Of a stretch of 64,000 bases of DNA, positions 1 to 9,223 are shown in pieces. Numbering within the stretch: position 1 is the first letter of the stretch; the number at the start of each line of letters is the position of its first letter. The translations under genes and the position numbers were made by a program. The notes below the pieces were generated by a model. It ran no database searches. It was not told the DNA's origin and saw only the letters and a program-made list of their open reading frames with translations. The DNA is from Pseudomonas putida (GTDB lineage: Bacteria; Pseudomonadota; Gammaproteobacteria; Pseudomonadales; Pseudomonadaceae): contig CP047152.1 of assembly GCA_041879295.1 (NCBI GenBank), positions 4,035,501 to 4,099,500 on the forward strand, written 5' to 3'.

Positions 1-581
1 ACCAGCGCGTCCTTCACTTCCGAGCCGGGGCGGCGCAAGGCCGCCAGGTTGAAGGGGTTGATGACGTTCAGTCCGCCCTGGATGAAGGTACTCTCCCCCC
101 AGTTGACCACCTGCTTGCCCAGCCTGACCGAACCTGGCTGGCCATCGATGTCGTACAGGTAATAACCGAAGGCGTCGAGCAGTTGGCTACCTGCGGTCTT
201 GGCCGAACGCTTGCGGTTGTTGTCCTCGACCTGCTTGAAGCGCTGGTCGTGATCGCGCAGGGCAGTGTCGTACCAGTAGGTACCGCGCAGGAACACCCCC
301 AGGTTGTCGTGCTTGAGCTCCAGGTCATGGGTACCTTTGAACACCGCCGAAAACACGTCGCCGGAGGCAAAGTTCAGGCGGCCGTCATCGCTGTTGGCGC
401 TGAGGTGCAGGGCCGGGTCAGGGTTGGCAGTCGCAATGCTGGTACCAAAGGAAAGCGCCGAGTCGAACTGCCCCTCTAGTTCACCCCAGTGAAACTGAGC
501 GGCACAGGCAGACGCAGAAAAAAGTACTGATGAGGCAAGTACCGACAACGGTCCCGAGCGACCGTAAATACGAGATGCCAT
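1..581 (-). CDS. DUF1302 family outer-membrane protein, partial (N-terminus)
   Basis: Translating the minus strand from ATG at 581 gives 193 residues that run off the left edge. Residues 1-28 form a signal peptide ending ...SASACAA. The mature part has the DUF1302 pattern: a GELEGQFDSALSFG start, a SDDGRLNFASGDVFS block, and VRLGKQVVNWGEST followed by NPFNLAALRRPGSEVK. A GAGG ribosome-binding motif lies 9 nt before the ATG. Family members are predicted beta-barrel or porin-like proteins, often encoded with DUF1329, YCF48 and MMPL/RND genes in hydrophobic-substrate pathways. That role is from family knowledge only. The gene is divergent from the LysR gene at 796, and the 214 bp between them must hold both promoters; no clear operator was seen there. 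Confidence 0.85.
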   Translation of the reverse strand, partial: MASRIYGRSGPLSVLASSVLFSASACAAQFHWGELEGQFDSALSFGTSIATANPDPALHLSANSDDGRLNFASGDVFSAVFKGTHDLELKHDNLGVFLRGTYWYDTALRDHDQRFKQVEDNNRKRSAKTAGSQLLDAFGYYLYDIDGQPGSVRLGKQVVNWGESTFIQGGLNVINPFNLAALRRPGSEVKDAL

Positions 582-795
582 CACTCTTAACCTCTTATTG
601 TGTTTATTCGAGAGTGAGTTGCGAGTTAGTGCTGAAATACCGCGCAAAGGCCTGTAGGAAAGGGCTTGGGTAATTATTCGAACGTTTCTGTTATCCTCGT
701 TTTGCTGCTTACCGATACTAAGTAGGCCACCGGGGCTGAACAAATAGCGTCTCCCGATGGTTGCCATATCACTTCGGCATAGCCTGAGAATCACG

Positions 796-1740
796 ATGAC
801 TTTGAAACAGCTGCGTTATTTGATTGCCATTGTCGAAGCCGGCAGTTTTTCCAATGCCGCACGTCAGGCGTTCATCGCCCAACCCGCCTTGAGCCGACAG
901 ATAGGCCTGCTGGAGAGCGAACTGGAAATGCAACTGCTGGCGCGCCAGCATGACGGTATCGAATTGACCGATGCCGGGCGGCAGTTGTACGAAGTGGCCC
1001 GATCGGTCGTGCAGCAACTCGATTCGGTGAAGGACGAGCTGAAGTCCAGCCGCGGCAACCCCAAGGGGCACGTGGCCATCTCGATTCCCGCCACTGCCTC
1101 GGCACTGTTGTTGCCGGCCATCATTACCCAGGCCCAGGCACGCTTCCCTGGTATCAAGCTCACCGTATGGGATGGCCTGAGCCGCGAAGGTGGCCAGGCG
1201 ATCGAGCTGGGCAAAGTGGATTTCGGCGTGGTGCCCAACGCCGAAGAGCTTGCCCATGTGGTCGCCGAACCTGTGTTTTCCGAAGACCTGTACTGGGTCG
1301 GCCTACCTGGGAACGGCCCTGACGAGTCGCCCATCACCTTGGCTGAGGCCGCAGCGAGCCGCCTGGTAATGCCACCCCGCAGCCTGCACTTGCGCAGGCG
1401 CATCGAGCAGGCTGCCATGGAGACCGGTGTGACACTGGACTCAAGCTACGAACAGCAGTCGGCCCCCGGTATCACCAGCCTGGTCCGTGCAGGCCTGGCG
1501 GCCACCATCAGCAACTGGCCACCGCTGCTGGATTTGGCCGCGCCTGCCTGTGCGCGGCTGATAGTGGAACCACGCATCACCCGCACCATCGCCTTGGCCT
1601 ACTCGCAGCACAAGCCGCTGTCGTTCGCCGCCGCCTGCATGCGCGACCTGGTGCGCGCACTGCTGGTGGATGCGGTGCGCAGCGAGCGCTGGAAAGGCAC
1701 CCTGATCGAGCGCGAGGCCCTGGCGGAGCAGAGCCTCTGA
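796..1740 (+). CDS. LysR-family transcriptional regulator
   Basis: The 314-aa product begins MTLKQLRYLIAIVEAGSF, the canonical start of a LysR winged helix-turn-helix. The recognition-helix region AFIAQPALSRQI is at about residues 38-49, and the rest is a periplasmic-binding-like effector domain (about 90-295). An in-frame ATG at 757 would add 13 residues of non-LysR character, so 796 was chosen; ribosome-binding signals are weak at both. The gene is divergent from the DUF1302 gene and convergent with the MFS gene, 12 bp away. It is the only regulator in the catabolic region and may control one of the flanking operons, but its target and effector cannot be read from sequence. Confidence 0.88.
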   Translation: MTLKQLRYLIAIVEAGSFSNAARQAFIAQPALSRQIGLLESELEMQLLARQHDGIELTDAGRQLYEVARSVVQQLDSVKDELKSSRGNPKGHVAISIPATASALLLPAIITQAQARFPGIKLTVWDGLSREGGQAIELGKVDFGVVPNAEELAHVVAEPVFSEDLYWVGLPGNGPDESPITLAEAAASRLVMPPRSLHLRRRIEQAAMETGVTLDSSYEQQSAPGITSLVRAGLAATISNWPPLLDLAAPACARLIVEPRITRTIALAYSQHKPLSFAAACMRDLVRALLVDAVRSERWKGTLIEREALAEQSL

Positions 1741-1752
1741 GCGCTGTGCACA

Positions 1753-3048
1753 TCACGCTTGGGCTGGCGCAGCCGTGCCCACCTGCACCAGACGTTGCCG
1801 GGTTTTCTGCGGGTCCATCCAGGCCAGCCCGATCAGCCCGGCAATCACCAGCACCGCGCCGCACACCAGAAAACCCTGGCCAAACCCTGCCGTGTGCCCG
1901 GCCCCGGCGCCCTGCACCAGCAAACCGGTGACCACCGGTGCCGACAGCCCGGCCAACGAGGCGATACCGTTGCCGATCGCCAGAATGCCGCCGCGCTGCC
2001 CGCTGGGCGTGAACTCCGCCAGCATGGCAGGCCCCACGGAATACATCACCAGCGCCAGCCCGCCGCTGAAAGTGAGGCTGACGATCCGCTCGGCGTTGCT
2101 CAGACCGGGCAGAAACAAGGCCGCCGACAGTAGCCCGCTGGCGATCAGGCACACTGAAACGAACGCACCGCGCGACCAGCGTGTGGCCAACCCGGCACGC
2201 ATCATTCGCTGCGACAGCCAAGCCATGAACAGGCTCAGCGGCGTGGTAACCACCACGAACAGAACGAACACCTGGCCGGTCATGATCGGGTCGATCCCCA
2301 GCCCGGTTTCCAGGTAGCTCGGTACCCAGGTCAAGGTCAACGCAAGGGACCAGTTGGCGGCGAAGTGGCACAAGTAGTTGCCCAGTACCGTGCGGTCACC
2401 GAGCAGACGACGATAGGGAACAGAGGCCTGCCCTTCTTCAAGCTGGCCCGGGCGAATGCGGTCGAGGTTGCCCTCGCTGCCCAGCCACCACCACAGCACA
2501 CACCACACCGCGCCGATCACCGCCAACACGATGAAGTTCATGCGCCAACCGTAGTGCACACTGATCCATGGGATCATGGCACCCGCTACCAGCAGCCCCA
2601 GCGCACTGCCGGTATGCAACAGCGCGACGGGAAGGTTGCGACGGTCGTTGGGGAACCACTTGTACAAGGCATGTGTAGCCACCGGTGAGGCCGGCCCCTC
2701 ACCAATACCCAGCAGCACCCGGCAGGCGACGATCGCCCACAGCGAGCTGACGAACAACATGGGCAACTGGATAAGCGCCCAGAACGCGCCCATGCCCAGC
2801 AACAGGGTGCGGGTTGGCCGGCGATTGGCCATGAAGCCACCTATCACCGCCGAGATGGCGAAGAACCAGTGCAGTGCGCCCCCTACCAGGCCGAACTCGG
2901 CAGGGGACAAGCCCAGTTCCCTGGACATCGGCACCGCCACCAGGCCGATGACCACCTTGTCCAGGAAGTTCACCAGCATCAACAGCGCCAGCAGTACCGC
3001 AATCATCCAGGCCGTGCCTGCACGCGCGGGGGTGTCAGTATGAGTCAT
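1753..3048 (-). CDS. MFS transporter, anion:cation symporter type
   Basis: The 431-aa protein has about 12 hydrophobic segments in two halves separated by a charged loop near residues 205-225. The first helix carries NFLDKVVIGLVAVPMS, and GEGPASPVATHALYKWFP is a signature of the ACS/NNP organic-acid branch, which takes up sugar acids, aromatic acids or dicarboxylates by proton symport. ATG at 3048 is preceded by GAGAGA. It is the last gene of a leftward three-gene set with the acyl-CoA dehydrogenase (63 bp upstream) and the acyl-CoA ligase. A role importing the acid that the ligase activates is inferred from this context. The substrate is unknown. Confidence 0.85.
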   Translation of the reverse strand: MTHTDTPARAGTAWMIAVLLALLMLVNFLDKVVIGLVAVPMSRELGLSPAEFGLVGGALHWFFAISAVIGGFMANRRPTRTLLLGMGAFWALIQLPMLFVSSLWAIVACRVLLGIGEGPASPVATHALYKWFPNDRRNLPVALLHTGSALGLLVAGAMIPWISVHYGWRMNFIVLAVIGAVWCVLWWWLGSEGNLDRIRPGQLEEGQASVPYRRLLGDRTVLGNYLCHFAANWSLALTLTWVPSYLETGLGIDPIMTGQVFVLFVVVTTPLSLFMAWLSQRMMRAGLATRWSRGAFVSVCLIASGLLSAALFLPGLSNAERIVSLTFSGGLALVMYSVGPAMLAEFTPSGQRGGILAIGNGIASLAGLSAPVVTGLLVQGAGAGHTAGFGQGFLVCGAVLVIAGLIGLAWMDPQKTRQRLVQVGTAAPAQA

Positions 3049-3110
3049 GATGATCTCTCGTTATTGTTCTTGTCTGGAGAGCCCGGCCGCCACGGGCCGG
3101 GCATACCGCG

Positions 3111-4277
3111 TCATTGCTCAGGCATGAGCACGCCCTTGGCGATGGTGTTGCGCTGGATCTCGCTGGTTCCGGTGAGGATGCGCATCATACGTGTCGCACG
3201 GAATATCCACTCCACCGGGTTGCCACGCAGCAGCCCGGCACCGCCGTGTATCTGCACGGCACGATCGGCGATGCGGAAGGCCGTCTCCGAAACGAACAGC
3301 TTGCACATCGGGGCCTGGGTGCGGATATTGCCGCCGGCGTCATTCACCGCTGCCGTGGCGTAGACCATGCTGCGTGCAGCATGCAGCTCGGTGGCCATGT
3401 CGGCGATCATGTGATTGATCGACTGGAACATGGCGATAGGCTGGCCGAACTGCTTGCGCGTGCGGGCATAGTCGATCGAGAGGTTCAGTGCCAGGCCGGC
3501 CAGCCCCAGCAAGGTGGGGCAATGCAGCAGACGGTTGAGGGTGATGCGCCCCATCGCCAGCTTGAAACCCTGCCCTTGCTCACCAATGCGGTTGGCCGCC
3601 GGCACCCTTACGTCCTCAAGGATGATGTCACCATGCGCACCACCGCCGGACATGACCGAATAATCGCTCTCAACCCTTACCCCCGGTGCGCTCAGGTCGA
3701 TGAAGAACGCCGAAATCCCTTGGGCACCGCGCCCGGGATCCGTCACCGCAAGCAGCACGGCGATGTCGGCATAGGGCGCACCTGAAATGTAACGCTTGGT
3801 GCCGTTCAGCACATAGTGTTCACCCTCCCGCCGTGCGGAGGTCTTGATCGCCGTTGCATCAGAGCCGGCCTCGCTTTCAGTCAGGGCGAAGCACACGGCC
3901 TTTTCGGCACGGCACACCGGCTGCAGGAACGCCTCGATCTGGGTCGGGCTCGCCACCTTGAACAGATGGCCGATACGGGGCGGCCCGGAAAGCTCACCGA
4001 GAATATGCGGCGCCAGCATGGAGCCGGTGAGGACCGTCGCTTCCTTGACCGCACACAGGTCTGAAACGCTCAACCCGGCGCCACCTATCGCCTCGGGCAG
4101 CATGATGTTGTAGAAGCCCTGCTCGCACGAGCGCTGCCATACCTGCTGCAGCACCGCCCGCGGGTGCGGCTCTGCCCAGCTGAGACCGGCTTGCTGTTCC
4201 AGGGGCAGGATTTCGTTGCGAACGAAGCCACTGATGGCCTCGATGATCTGCTGGGCCTTTTCGCTTGGCTGATACAT
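3111..4277 (-). CDS. acyl-CoA dehydrogenase family protein
   Basis: The 388-aa flavoprotein has normal family length. The FAD/substrate motif CFALTESEAGSD is at 129-140, the middle beta domain includes YVLNGTKRYISGA (155-167), and the C-terminal helical domain has QIHGGAGLLRG and RILTGTSEIQRN. The residue just before the GT(S)xIQ turn, which is the catalytic Glu in medium-chain enzymes, is Thr369. The alternative isovaleryl/long-chain Glu position (LDLERL) reads ITLNRL, with Asn248. The usual catalytic base is therefore not obvious. The gene sits 14 bp downstream of an acyl-CoA ligase and upstream of an MFS gene, so it probably acts on the CoA ester made by that ligase. It could be an alpha,beta-dehydrogenase using a different base or a related flavoenzyme. 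Confidence 0.88.
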   Translation of the reverse strand: MYQPSEKAQQIIEAISGFVRNEILPLEQQAGLSWAEPHPRAVLQQVWQRSCEQGFYNIMLPEAIGGAGLSVSDLCAVKEATVLTGSMLAPHILGELSGPPRIGHLFKVASPTQIEAFLQPVCRAEKAVCFALTESEAGSDATAIKTSARREGEHYVLNGTKRYISGAPYADIAVLLAVTDPGRGAQGISAFFIDLSAPGVRVESDYSVMSGGGAHGDIILEDVRVPAANRIGEQGQGFKLAMGRITLNRLLHCPTLLGLAGLALNLSIDYARTRKQFGQPIAMFQSINHMIADMATELHAARSMVYATAAVNDAGGNIRTQAPMCKLFVSETAFRIADRAVQIHGGAGLLRGNPVEWIFRATRMMRILTGTSEIQRNTIAKGVLMPEQ

Positions 4278-4291
4278 GGTCGTTCCTCGTG

Positions 4292-5839
4292 TCAGATACG
4301 GCGTTCGCTGTTTTGCCAGTAGGCGTCACGGATCAGCCGGCGTACCACCTTGCCGTTGGGGTTTTTCGGCAGCTCGCTGACGAAGTCCACCGCACGTGGT
4401 TTCTTGAAACCGGCCAGGGCCTGGGCGCAGTGTTCAATGACGTCCTGCTCCTGCAACGCCATGCCCGGCTTGAGCACGATCACCGCCCGCACCGCTTCGC
4501 CCCATTGCTCGTCAGGCACCCCCACCACCGCCGCCTCGAACACCTGCGGCATGCTGTAGAGCACCTGCTCGACCTCGCTGGGGTAAATGTTGAAGCCACC
4601 GGAAATGATCATTTCTTTCTTGCGGTCGACGATGAACACATACCCTTGCTCATCCACCGTGGCCAGGTCGCCAGTCAGGTAGTAGCCGTCGCGCATCACC
4701 TCGGCAGTGAGGTGGGGTGCACGCCAGTAGCCCTGCATGATGTCCGGCCCCTTGACTACGATTTCGCCCACCTCTCCCGGCTGGACGTCCTGGAAGTGGT
4801 CATTAACCACGCGCAGGTCGGTTTCGAAGTAGCAACGCCCGCACGAGGCCAGGCGCCGGTAGTCACCGCCCTCGCACAGATGGTCCTGTTCGGTCAGGAC
4901 CGTTACCAGCGAGCAGGTCTCGCCAGCACCGTAACCTTGGGCCAGGATCGGCCCGAATACCTCGATAGCCCGTTTCACCAGCGCTGGCGCCATCGGCGCG
5001 GCACCGTACATCACCAGGCGCAAGCTGCTCAGGTCGTAACGCTCGACATCGGGGAAGTTGACCAGGCGATTGATCATTGCAGGCACCAGGAACAACCGGG
5101 TCACGCCTTCGCTCTGGATGGTCTCGAGCAACAGCTGGTCGTCGTAGCGCTCCAGCAGCAGGTTGCAGGCACCGACCGCCAGCAGCGGCATCAGCTGCAT
5201 GCCGCTGGCATGGGTGATAGGGCCAACGTGGGCCATGACATCGCCCGGGGCGGCGCGACGGGTCGGGCTGGCGAGGCTCTTGCGGATAAGCGCCTTGCGG
5301 TTGCCCACGCTGAGCATCGCAGCCTTGAGCACACCAGAGCTGCCAGAGGTGTAATGCAAAACGGCAAGGGCATCGTCAGGCAGGTCGCAGCTGATTGGCT
5401 GGCTACTGCCTTGGGCCAGCAGTGCGGCATAGGTGATGTCACCGCCCCGCTCACCCAAGGTCACGATCAAGCGTACCGAAGGTATCTCGTGCCTGCGGGC
5501 CAGCAACGCCTGGGCGAGTTGCGCATCGGCGATCAGCGCGACACTGCAGGCGTCGTTGAGCACCTGAATCACCTCATCCGGTGCCAGACGCGCATTGACC
5601 GGTACCTTGACCAGGCCGGCCTTGTAGAACGCCACTTCTGCTTCCACCAGTTCGGCGCGGTTGGGCGCCAGGATGGCCACATGCTCGCCCATGGCGATGC
5701 CCTGTGCCAGCAAGGCCGAGGCCAGCTGGTTGGCCCGCTGTTCGAGCTGAGCGAAGGTCAGCCGGGTATGGCGGTCGATCACCGCCAGACGTTCAGGCCA
5801 GTATCTTGCACTTCGACTGGATAGGGTTCCAAGGTTCAC
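4292..5839 (-). CDS. AMP-forming acyl-CoA synthetase (ANL superfamily)
   Basis: The 515-aa enzyme activates a carboxylic acid to an acyl-adenylate and then a CoA thioester. It has the phosphate-binding loop HYTSGSSGVLK, an adenine-site motif GYGAGETCS, the YLTGDLA aspartate motif, the hinge region VDRKKEMIISGGFNIYPSE, and the C-terminal catalytic lysine in PKNPNGKVVRR. The start is GTG at 5839; no upstream in-frame ATG fits. It is the first gene of a leftward operon with the dehydrogenase and MFS genes, and its 5' side faces a palindromic operator candidate shared with the divergent aldolase operon. Substrate class (fatty, aromatic or short branched acid) cannot be decided from the motifs. 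Confidence 0.9.
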   Translation of the reverse strand: MNLGTLSSRSARYWPERLAVIDRHTRLTFAQLEQRANQLASALLAQGIAMGEHVAILAPNRAELVEAEVAFYKAGLVKVPVNARLAPDEVIQVLNDACSVALIADAQLAQALLARRHEIPSVRLIVTLGERGGDITYAALLAQGSSQPISCDLPDDALAVLHYTSGSSGVLKAAMLSVGNRKALIRKSLASPTRRAAPGDVMAHVGPITHASGMQLMPLLAVGACNLLLERYDDQLLLETIQSEGVTRLFLVPAMINRLVNFPDVERYDLSSLRLVMYGAAPMAPALVKRAIEVFGPILAQGYGAGETCSLVTVLTEQDHLCEGGDYRRLASCGRCYFETDLRVVNDHFQDVQPGEVGEIVVKGPDIMQGYWRAPHLTAEVMRDGYYLTGDLATVDEQGYVFIVDRKKEMIISGGFNIYPSEVEQVLYSMPQVFEAAVVGVPDEQWGEAVRAVIVLKPGMALQEQDVIEHCAQALAGFKKPRAVDFVSELPKNPNGKVVRRLIRDAYWQNSERRI

Positions 5840-5971
5840 GTTGTTGTTCTCGTCGACGGTTAAGACCAGGTCGATGCTAAACAGCGGGAAGCCGGGGCAA
5901 GTAATACCAGTTACGTATGCACGCCATAACAGATTGCGCTGGCACGGGTGCTTTGACGACCTGAGTCAAGG

Positions 5972-6006
5972 ATGACACATCGCTTGCATATGACACCTCG
6001 TGTCAT
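5972..6006. promoter_or_regulatory. inverted-repeat operator candidate between divergent operons
   Basis: A perfect 7-bp inverted repeat with a 3-bp centre, ATGACACCTCGTGTCAT, lies at 5990-6006. An extra half-site ATGACAC is at 5972-5978, 18 bp (under two helical turns) away. It sits between the acyl-CoA ligase start (5839, leftward) and the aldolase start (6085, rightward), where a shared repressor or activator would bind. The binding protein is not identified; the symmetry suits a dimeric GntR/IclR/MarR-type factor at least as well as LysR. Confidence 0.5.
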
Positions 6007-6084
6007 TATGATCAACGCCGTGTCCTGGCGTCGCCTTCGCGCCGATCAGTCATCCATACACTCTTCCCCTTGCAGGTACCGCCC

Positions 6085-6867
6085 ATGACGACCACCATGC
6101 ACACCCCCAAGGACCAGCTTGTCAAACTCGCCCAGCAACAGATGCTGACGGCGCTGGCCGACAACACCTACACCGCGCGACAAAAGCTCGCCCTCACCTG
6201 CCGTATCCTGTTCGACGGCGGCCACGACTCTGGCCTGGCCGGGCAGATCACTGCGCGCGCGCAGGAACCTGGCACCTACTACACCCAGCAACTGGGGCTT
6301 GGCTTCGACGAAATCGCCGCCTCCAACCTGCTGGTGGTGGACGAAGACCTGACGGTGCTGCAAGGCCGTGGCATGGCCAACCCGGCCAACCGCTTCCACA
6401 GCTGGCTGTACCGCGCCCGCCCCGACGTCAACTGCATCATTCACACCCACCCGCTGCACAGCGCCGCCTTGTCGATGCTGGAAGTTCCGCTGGCCATCTC
6501 GCACATGGACCTGTGCCCACTGTTCGACGACTGTGCATTCCTCAAGGAATGGCCCGGTGTGCCGGTGGGCAACGAAGAAGGCGAAATCATCGCGAAGGCG
6601 ATTGGCGACAAGCGCGCAATCCTGCTTTCCCATCACGGCCTGCTGATCGCTGGCCGTTCGATCGAGGAAGCCTGCGTGCTCGCCCTGCTGTTCGAGCGCG
6701 CAGCCAAGATGCAACTGCTGGCCATGGGCGCCGGTGACATCCGCCCCATCCCCGAAGCCCTGGGCAAAGAAGCCCACGACTGGATTTCCACCCCCAAACG
6801 TCACGGCGCCGCCTTCAGCTACTACGCGCGCCGCGCCTTGCGTGCCCATGGCGACTGCCTGGGCTGA
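6085..6867 (+). CDS. class II aldolase/adducin family protein
   Basis: The 260-aa protein belongs to the zinc-dependent class II aldolase/epimerase family (fuculose-phosphate aldolase type). The metal ligands are visible as IIHTHPLHS (His120, His122) and LLSHHGLL (His183/184), and the fold starts with LALTCRILFDGG. The start was put at ATG 6085 (MTTTMHTPK); a TTG at 6070 and an ATG at 6097 are alternatives. It is the first gene of a rightward set with a DapA-family lyase, a BenE-type transporter and an MFS transporter. Family members cleave, decarboxylate or epimerise hydroxy-keto acids or sugar phosphates. Pairing with a pyruvate-type aldolase suggests degradation of a hydroxylated organic acid, but the substrate is unknown. 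Confidence 0.88.
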   Translation: MTTTMHTPKDQLVKLAQQQMLTALADNTYTARQKLALTCRILFDGGHDSGLAGQITARAQEPGTYYTQQLGLGFDEIAASNLLVVDEDLTVLQGRGMANPANRFHSWLYRARPDVNCIIHTHPLHSAALSMLEVPLAISHMDLCPLFDDCAFLKEWPGVPVGNEEGEIIAKAIGDKRAILLSHHGLLIAGRSIEEACVLALLFERAAKMQLLAMGAGDIRPIPEALGKEAHDWISTPKRHGAAFSYYARRALRAHGDCLG

Positions 6868-6911
6868 TCGAAGCTGTACTCTTTCCTCAACAACGGCAAA
6901 GGTGCCTGGTC

Positions 6912-7799
6912 ATGTCTACATCTGTAATTCGCGGCGTTATCGGCTACACCATCACTCCCTTCACGGCAGACGGCACACTCGACCTGGATGCCCTGGGCAC
7001 GTCCATCGATAGCCTGATCGCAGACGGCGTGCACGCCATCGCGCCATTGGGCAGCACCGGCGAAGGGGCTTACCTGTCCGATAGCGAATGGGAAACCGTG
7101 GTGCGCTTCAGCCAGGCACGCATTGCCGACCGCGTACCCAGCGTGGTCAGCGTCTCCGACCTGACCACCGCCCGCACCGTGCAGCGTGCCCGCCTGGCAC
7201 AGGCCTGCGGCGCCACGGCGGTGATGGTGCTGCCCATCTCTTACTGGAAGCTCACCGAAGCCGAAGTGATCGCCCACTACAAGGCGGTCGGCGCCGCCAT
7301 CGACATTCCGATCATGCTCTACAACAACCCCGGGACCAGCGGCACCGACCTGTCGGTGGAACTGATCCTGCGTATCCTCGGCGAAGTGCCCAATGTGACC
7401 ATGGTCAAGGAAAGCACCGGTGACATCCAGCGCATGCACCGCCTGTTCACGGCTACAGATGGGCAGGTGGCGTTCTACAACGGTTGCAACCCGCTGACCC
7501 TGGAAGCCTTGGTGGCCGGTGCCACTGGCTGGTGTACCGCCGCGCCCAACCTGATCCCGGCACTCAACCTGGCGCTGTGGGACGCCGTACAACAAGGCGA
7601 TCTGGCCGAAGCCCGTGCGTTGTTCTATCGCCAGTACGAACTGCTGGAATACATCACCCGCCGTGGCCTGCCGACCACCATCAAGGCCGGTCTGAAAATG
7701 CTCGGCCAGGATGTCGGCGCCCCACGCCTGCCCCTGCAGCCGCTGGATGCGCAAGGCAGCAACCACCTGAAAAGCCTGCTGGTGGCGCTGACCAACTGA
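6912..7799 (+). CDS. dihydrodipicolinate synthase (DapA) family lyase
   Basis: The 295-aa TIM-barrel protein has all class I pyruvate-aldolase landmarks: GSTGEG at 47-52, the catalytic tyrosine in MLYNNPG (Tyr137), and the Schiff-base lysine in TMVKESTGD (Lys166). It lies in a catabolic cluster, not with lysine-biosynthesis genes. It is therefore more likely a hydratase-aldolase or keto-acid lyase, like the hydroxybenzylidenepyruvate or 2-keto-3-deoxy acid enzymes, than true DapA. It follows the class II aldolase by 44 bp and is closed by a strong terminator before the BenE gene. Exact substrate not determinable. Confidence 0.88.
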   Translation: MSTSVIRGVIGYTITPFTADGTLDLDALGTSIDSLIADGVHAIAPLGSTGEGAYLSDSEWETVVRFSQARIADRVPSVVSVSDLTTARTVQRARLAQACGATAVMVLPISYWKLTEAEVIAHYKAVGAAIDIPIMLYNNPGTSGTDLSVELILRILGEVPNVTMVKESTGDIQRMHRLFTATDGQVAFYNGCNPLTLEALVAGATGWCTAAPNLIPALNLALWDAVQQGDLAEARALFYRQYELLEYITRRGLPTTIKAGLKMLGQDVGAPRLPLQPLDAQGSNHLKSLLVALTN

Positions 7800-7807
7800 C
7801 GCACAAA

Positions 7808-7846
7808 CCTGCCCGGCAGCCTGTCGCTGTCGGGCAGCCTTTTTCT
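7808..7846 (+). terminator. rho-independent terminator after the DapA-family gene
   Basis: A CTGCCCG/CGGGCAG stem with a short loop is followed by CCTTTTTCTT, ending 47 bp after the lyase stop. It suggests that the two transporter genes downstream are transcribed at reduced level or from their own promoter in 7850-7948. Confidence 0.75.
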
Positions 7847-7948
7847 TCAGGAACAGCCTTGTGCGGTGAAAGGGCCAATGACGCTGCAGTCGGATTACCC
7901 CTTCGCAGCACAAGGCTGCACCTGATCTGACCATTACCAGAGGCAACC

Positions 7949-9163
7949 ATGGACGCGCCTGCACAAAGCACTGCAACCCCGCTCAGGCTGACAGACATCC
8001 TTCACCCGGTGATTGCCGGACTCGTTTCGGTGATCGTCAACTACGGCGGCACGTTCATCCTGGTGTTCCAGGCGGCCAAAGTGGCCGGGCTGAGCCCGGA
8101 GCTGACGTCATCGTGGGTCTGGGCGGTGTCGATCGGCGTCGGCCTCAGCGGCCTGGCATTGTCCTGGTACAGCCGCGAACCGGTCATCACAGCCTGGTCC
8201 ACGCCTGCCGCCGCGTTCCTGGTCACCGCCCTGGCCAGCGTGCCCTACAGCGAGGCCATAGGTGCCTACCTGCTGTCGGCCGCCGGCTTCGTGGTGCTGG
8301 GGCTGAGCGGGTGCTTCGAGCGGCTGGTGCGCGTCGTGCCCGGCGGCATTGCCGCCGGCCTGCTGGCCGGCATCCTGCTGCAGTTCGGCATCGGTGCCTT
8401 TGCCAGCCTGTCGGTCGACCCTGCCCTCGCCGGACTGCTGATTGCAGCCTATGTGGCCTTCAAACGCTTCACCGCCCGTTACGCCGTGGTCGCCATACTG
8501 CTGCTGGGCCTGGGGTATTTGTTGCTGCAGGGGCAAGTGGGCCTGACCACGTTGCGTCTGGAATTCGCCTCACCGGTTTTCACCGCGCCCACCTTCTCCC
8601 TCAACGCGGCCCTCAGCGTGGCCCTGCCGTTGTTCCTGATCACCCTCACCGGCCAGTACATGCCCGGCATGCTGGTGCTGCGCAACGATGGTTTCAAGAC
8701 CAGCGCCAACCCGATTGTCGCCGTCACGGGCATCGGCTCGTTGCTGATGGCGCCCTTCGGTTCACACGCGTTCAACATCGCCGCCATCACCGCAGCCATC
8801 TGTACTGGCAAGGAAGCCCATGAAAACCCGGACAAACGCTGGGTGGCGGGTATCGCTGCCGGTGTCTGCTACATCCTCGTCGGGGTGTTCGGGGTCACCC
8901 TGGCGAGTGTCTTCATGGCCTTGCCGGGCACCTTTATCACCACCCTGGCGGGCCTGGCCCTGCTGGGCACCATCGGCGCCAGCCTGGCCAGCGCCATGGC
9001 CGATGCCCGTTCACGCGAGTCAGCACTGATCACCTTCCTGGCGGCGGCGGCCAACATCAGCCTGTTCGGCATTGGCGGGGCTTTCTGGGGCCTGGTCATT
9101 GGTCTGCTGGCCCATGTTGTACTGAACGGCCGCCTGCCCGGTTTGAGGGGCACCTCCCACTAA
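7949..9163 (+). CDS. benzoate/H+ symporter (BenE) family protein
   Basis: The 404-aa inner-membrane protein has about 12 hydrophobic segments. It shows BenE features: an NYGGTFILVFQAA first helix, YSREPVITAWSTPAAAFLVT, the conserved APFGSHAFNIAAITAAICTG, and HENPDKRW. BenE proteins are thought to import benzoate with protons, and the family is most often linked to aromatic-acid degradation. No benABCD or cat genes are in the window. The transporter therefore probably serves a different acid used by the neighbouring ligase and aldolases. ATG 7949 has an AGAGGC motif upstream. Confidence 0.88.
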   Translation: MDAPAQSTATPLRLTDILHPVIAGLVSVIVNYGGTFILVFQAAKVAGLSPELTSSWVWAVSIGVGLSGLALSWYSREPVITAWSTPAAAFLVTALASVPYSEAIGAYLLSAAGFVVLGLSGCFERLVRVVPGGIAAGLLAGILLQFGIGAFASLSVDPALAGLLIAAYVAFKRFTARYAVVAILLLGLGYLLLQGQVGLTTLRLEFASPVFTAPTFSLNAALSVALPLFLITLTGQYMPGMLVLRNDGFKTSANPIVAVTGIGSLLMAPFGSHAFNIAAITAAICTGKEAHENPDKRWVAGIAAGVCYILVGVFGVTLASVFMALPGTFITTLAGLALLGTIGASLASAMADARSRESALITFLAAAANISLFGIGGAFWGLVIGLLAHVVLNGRLPGLRGTSH

Positions 9164-9223
9164 GCGGGCTTTCCACCACCTTGCAGTGCGCCAATGGCGC
9201 ACTCCACTCAACAGGTTATCGAC

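Noticed and set aside
7949..9163. Assigning the locus to benzoate degradation because of the BenE-type gene
   Set aside because: No benzoate dioxygenase, diol dehydrogenase or catechol genes are present; transporter family alone is not enough.
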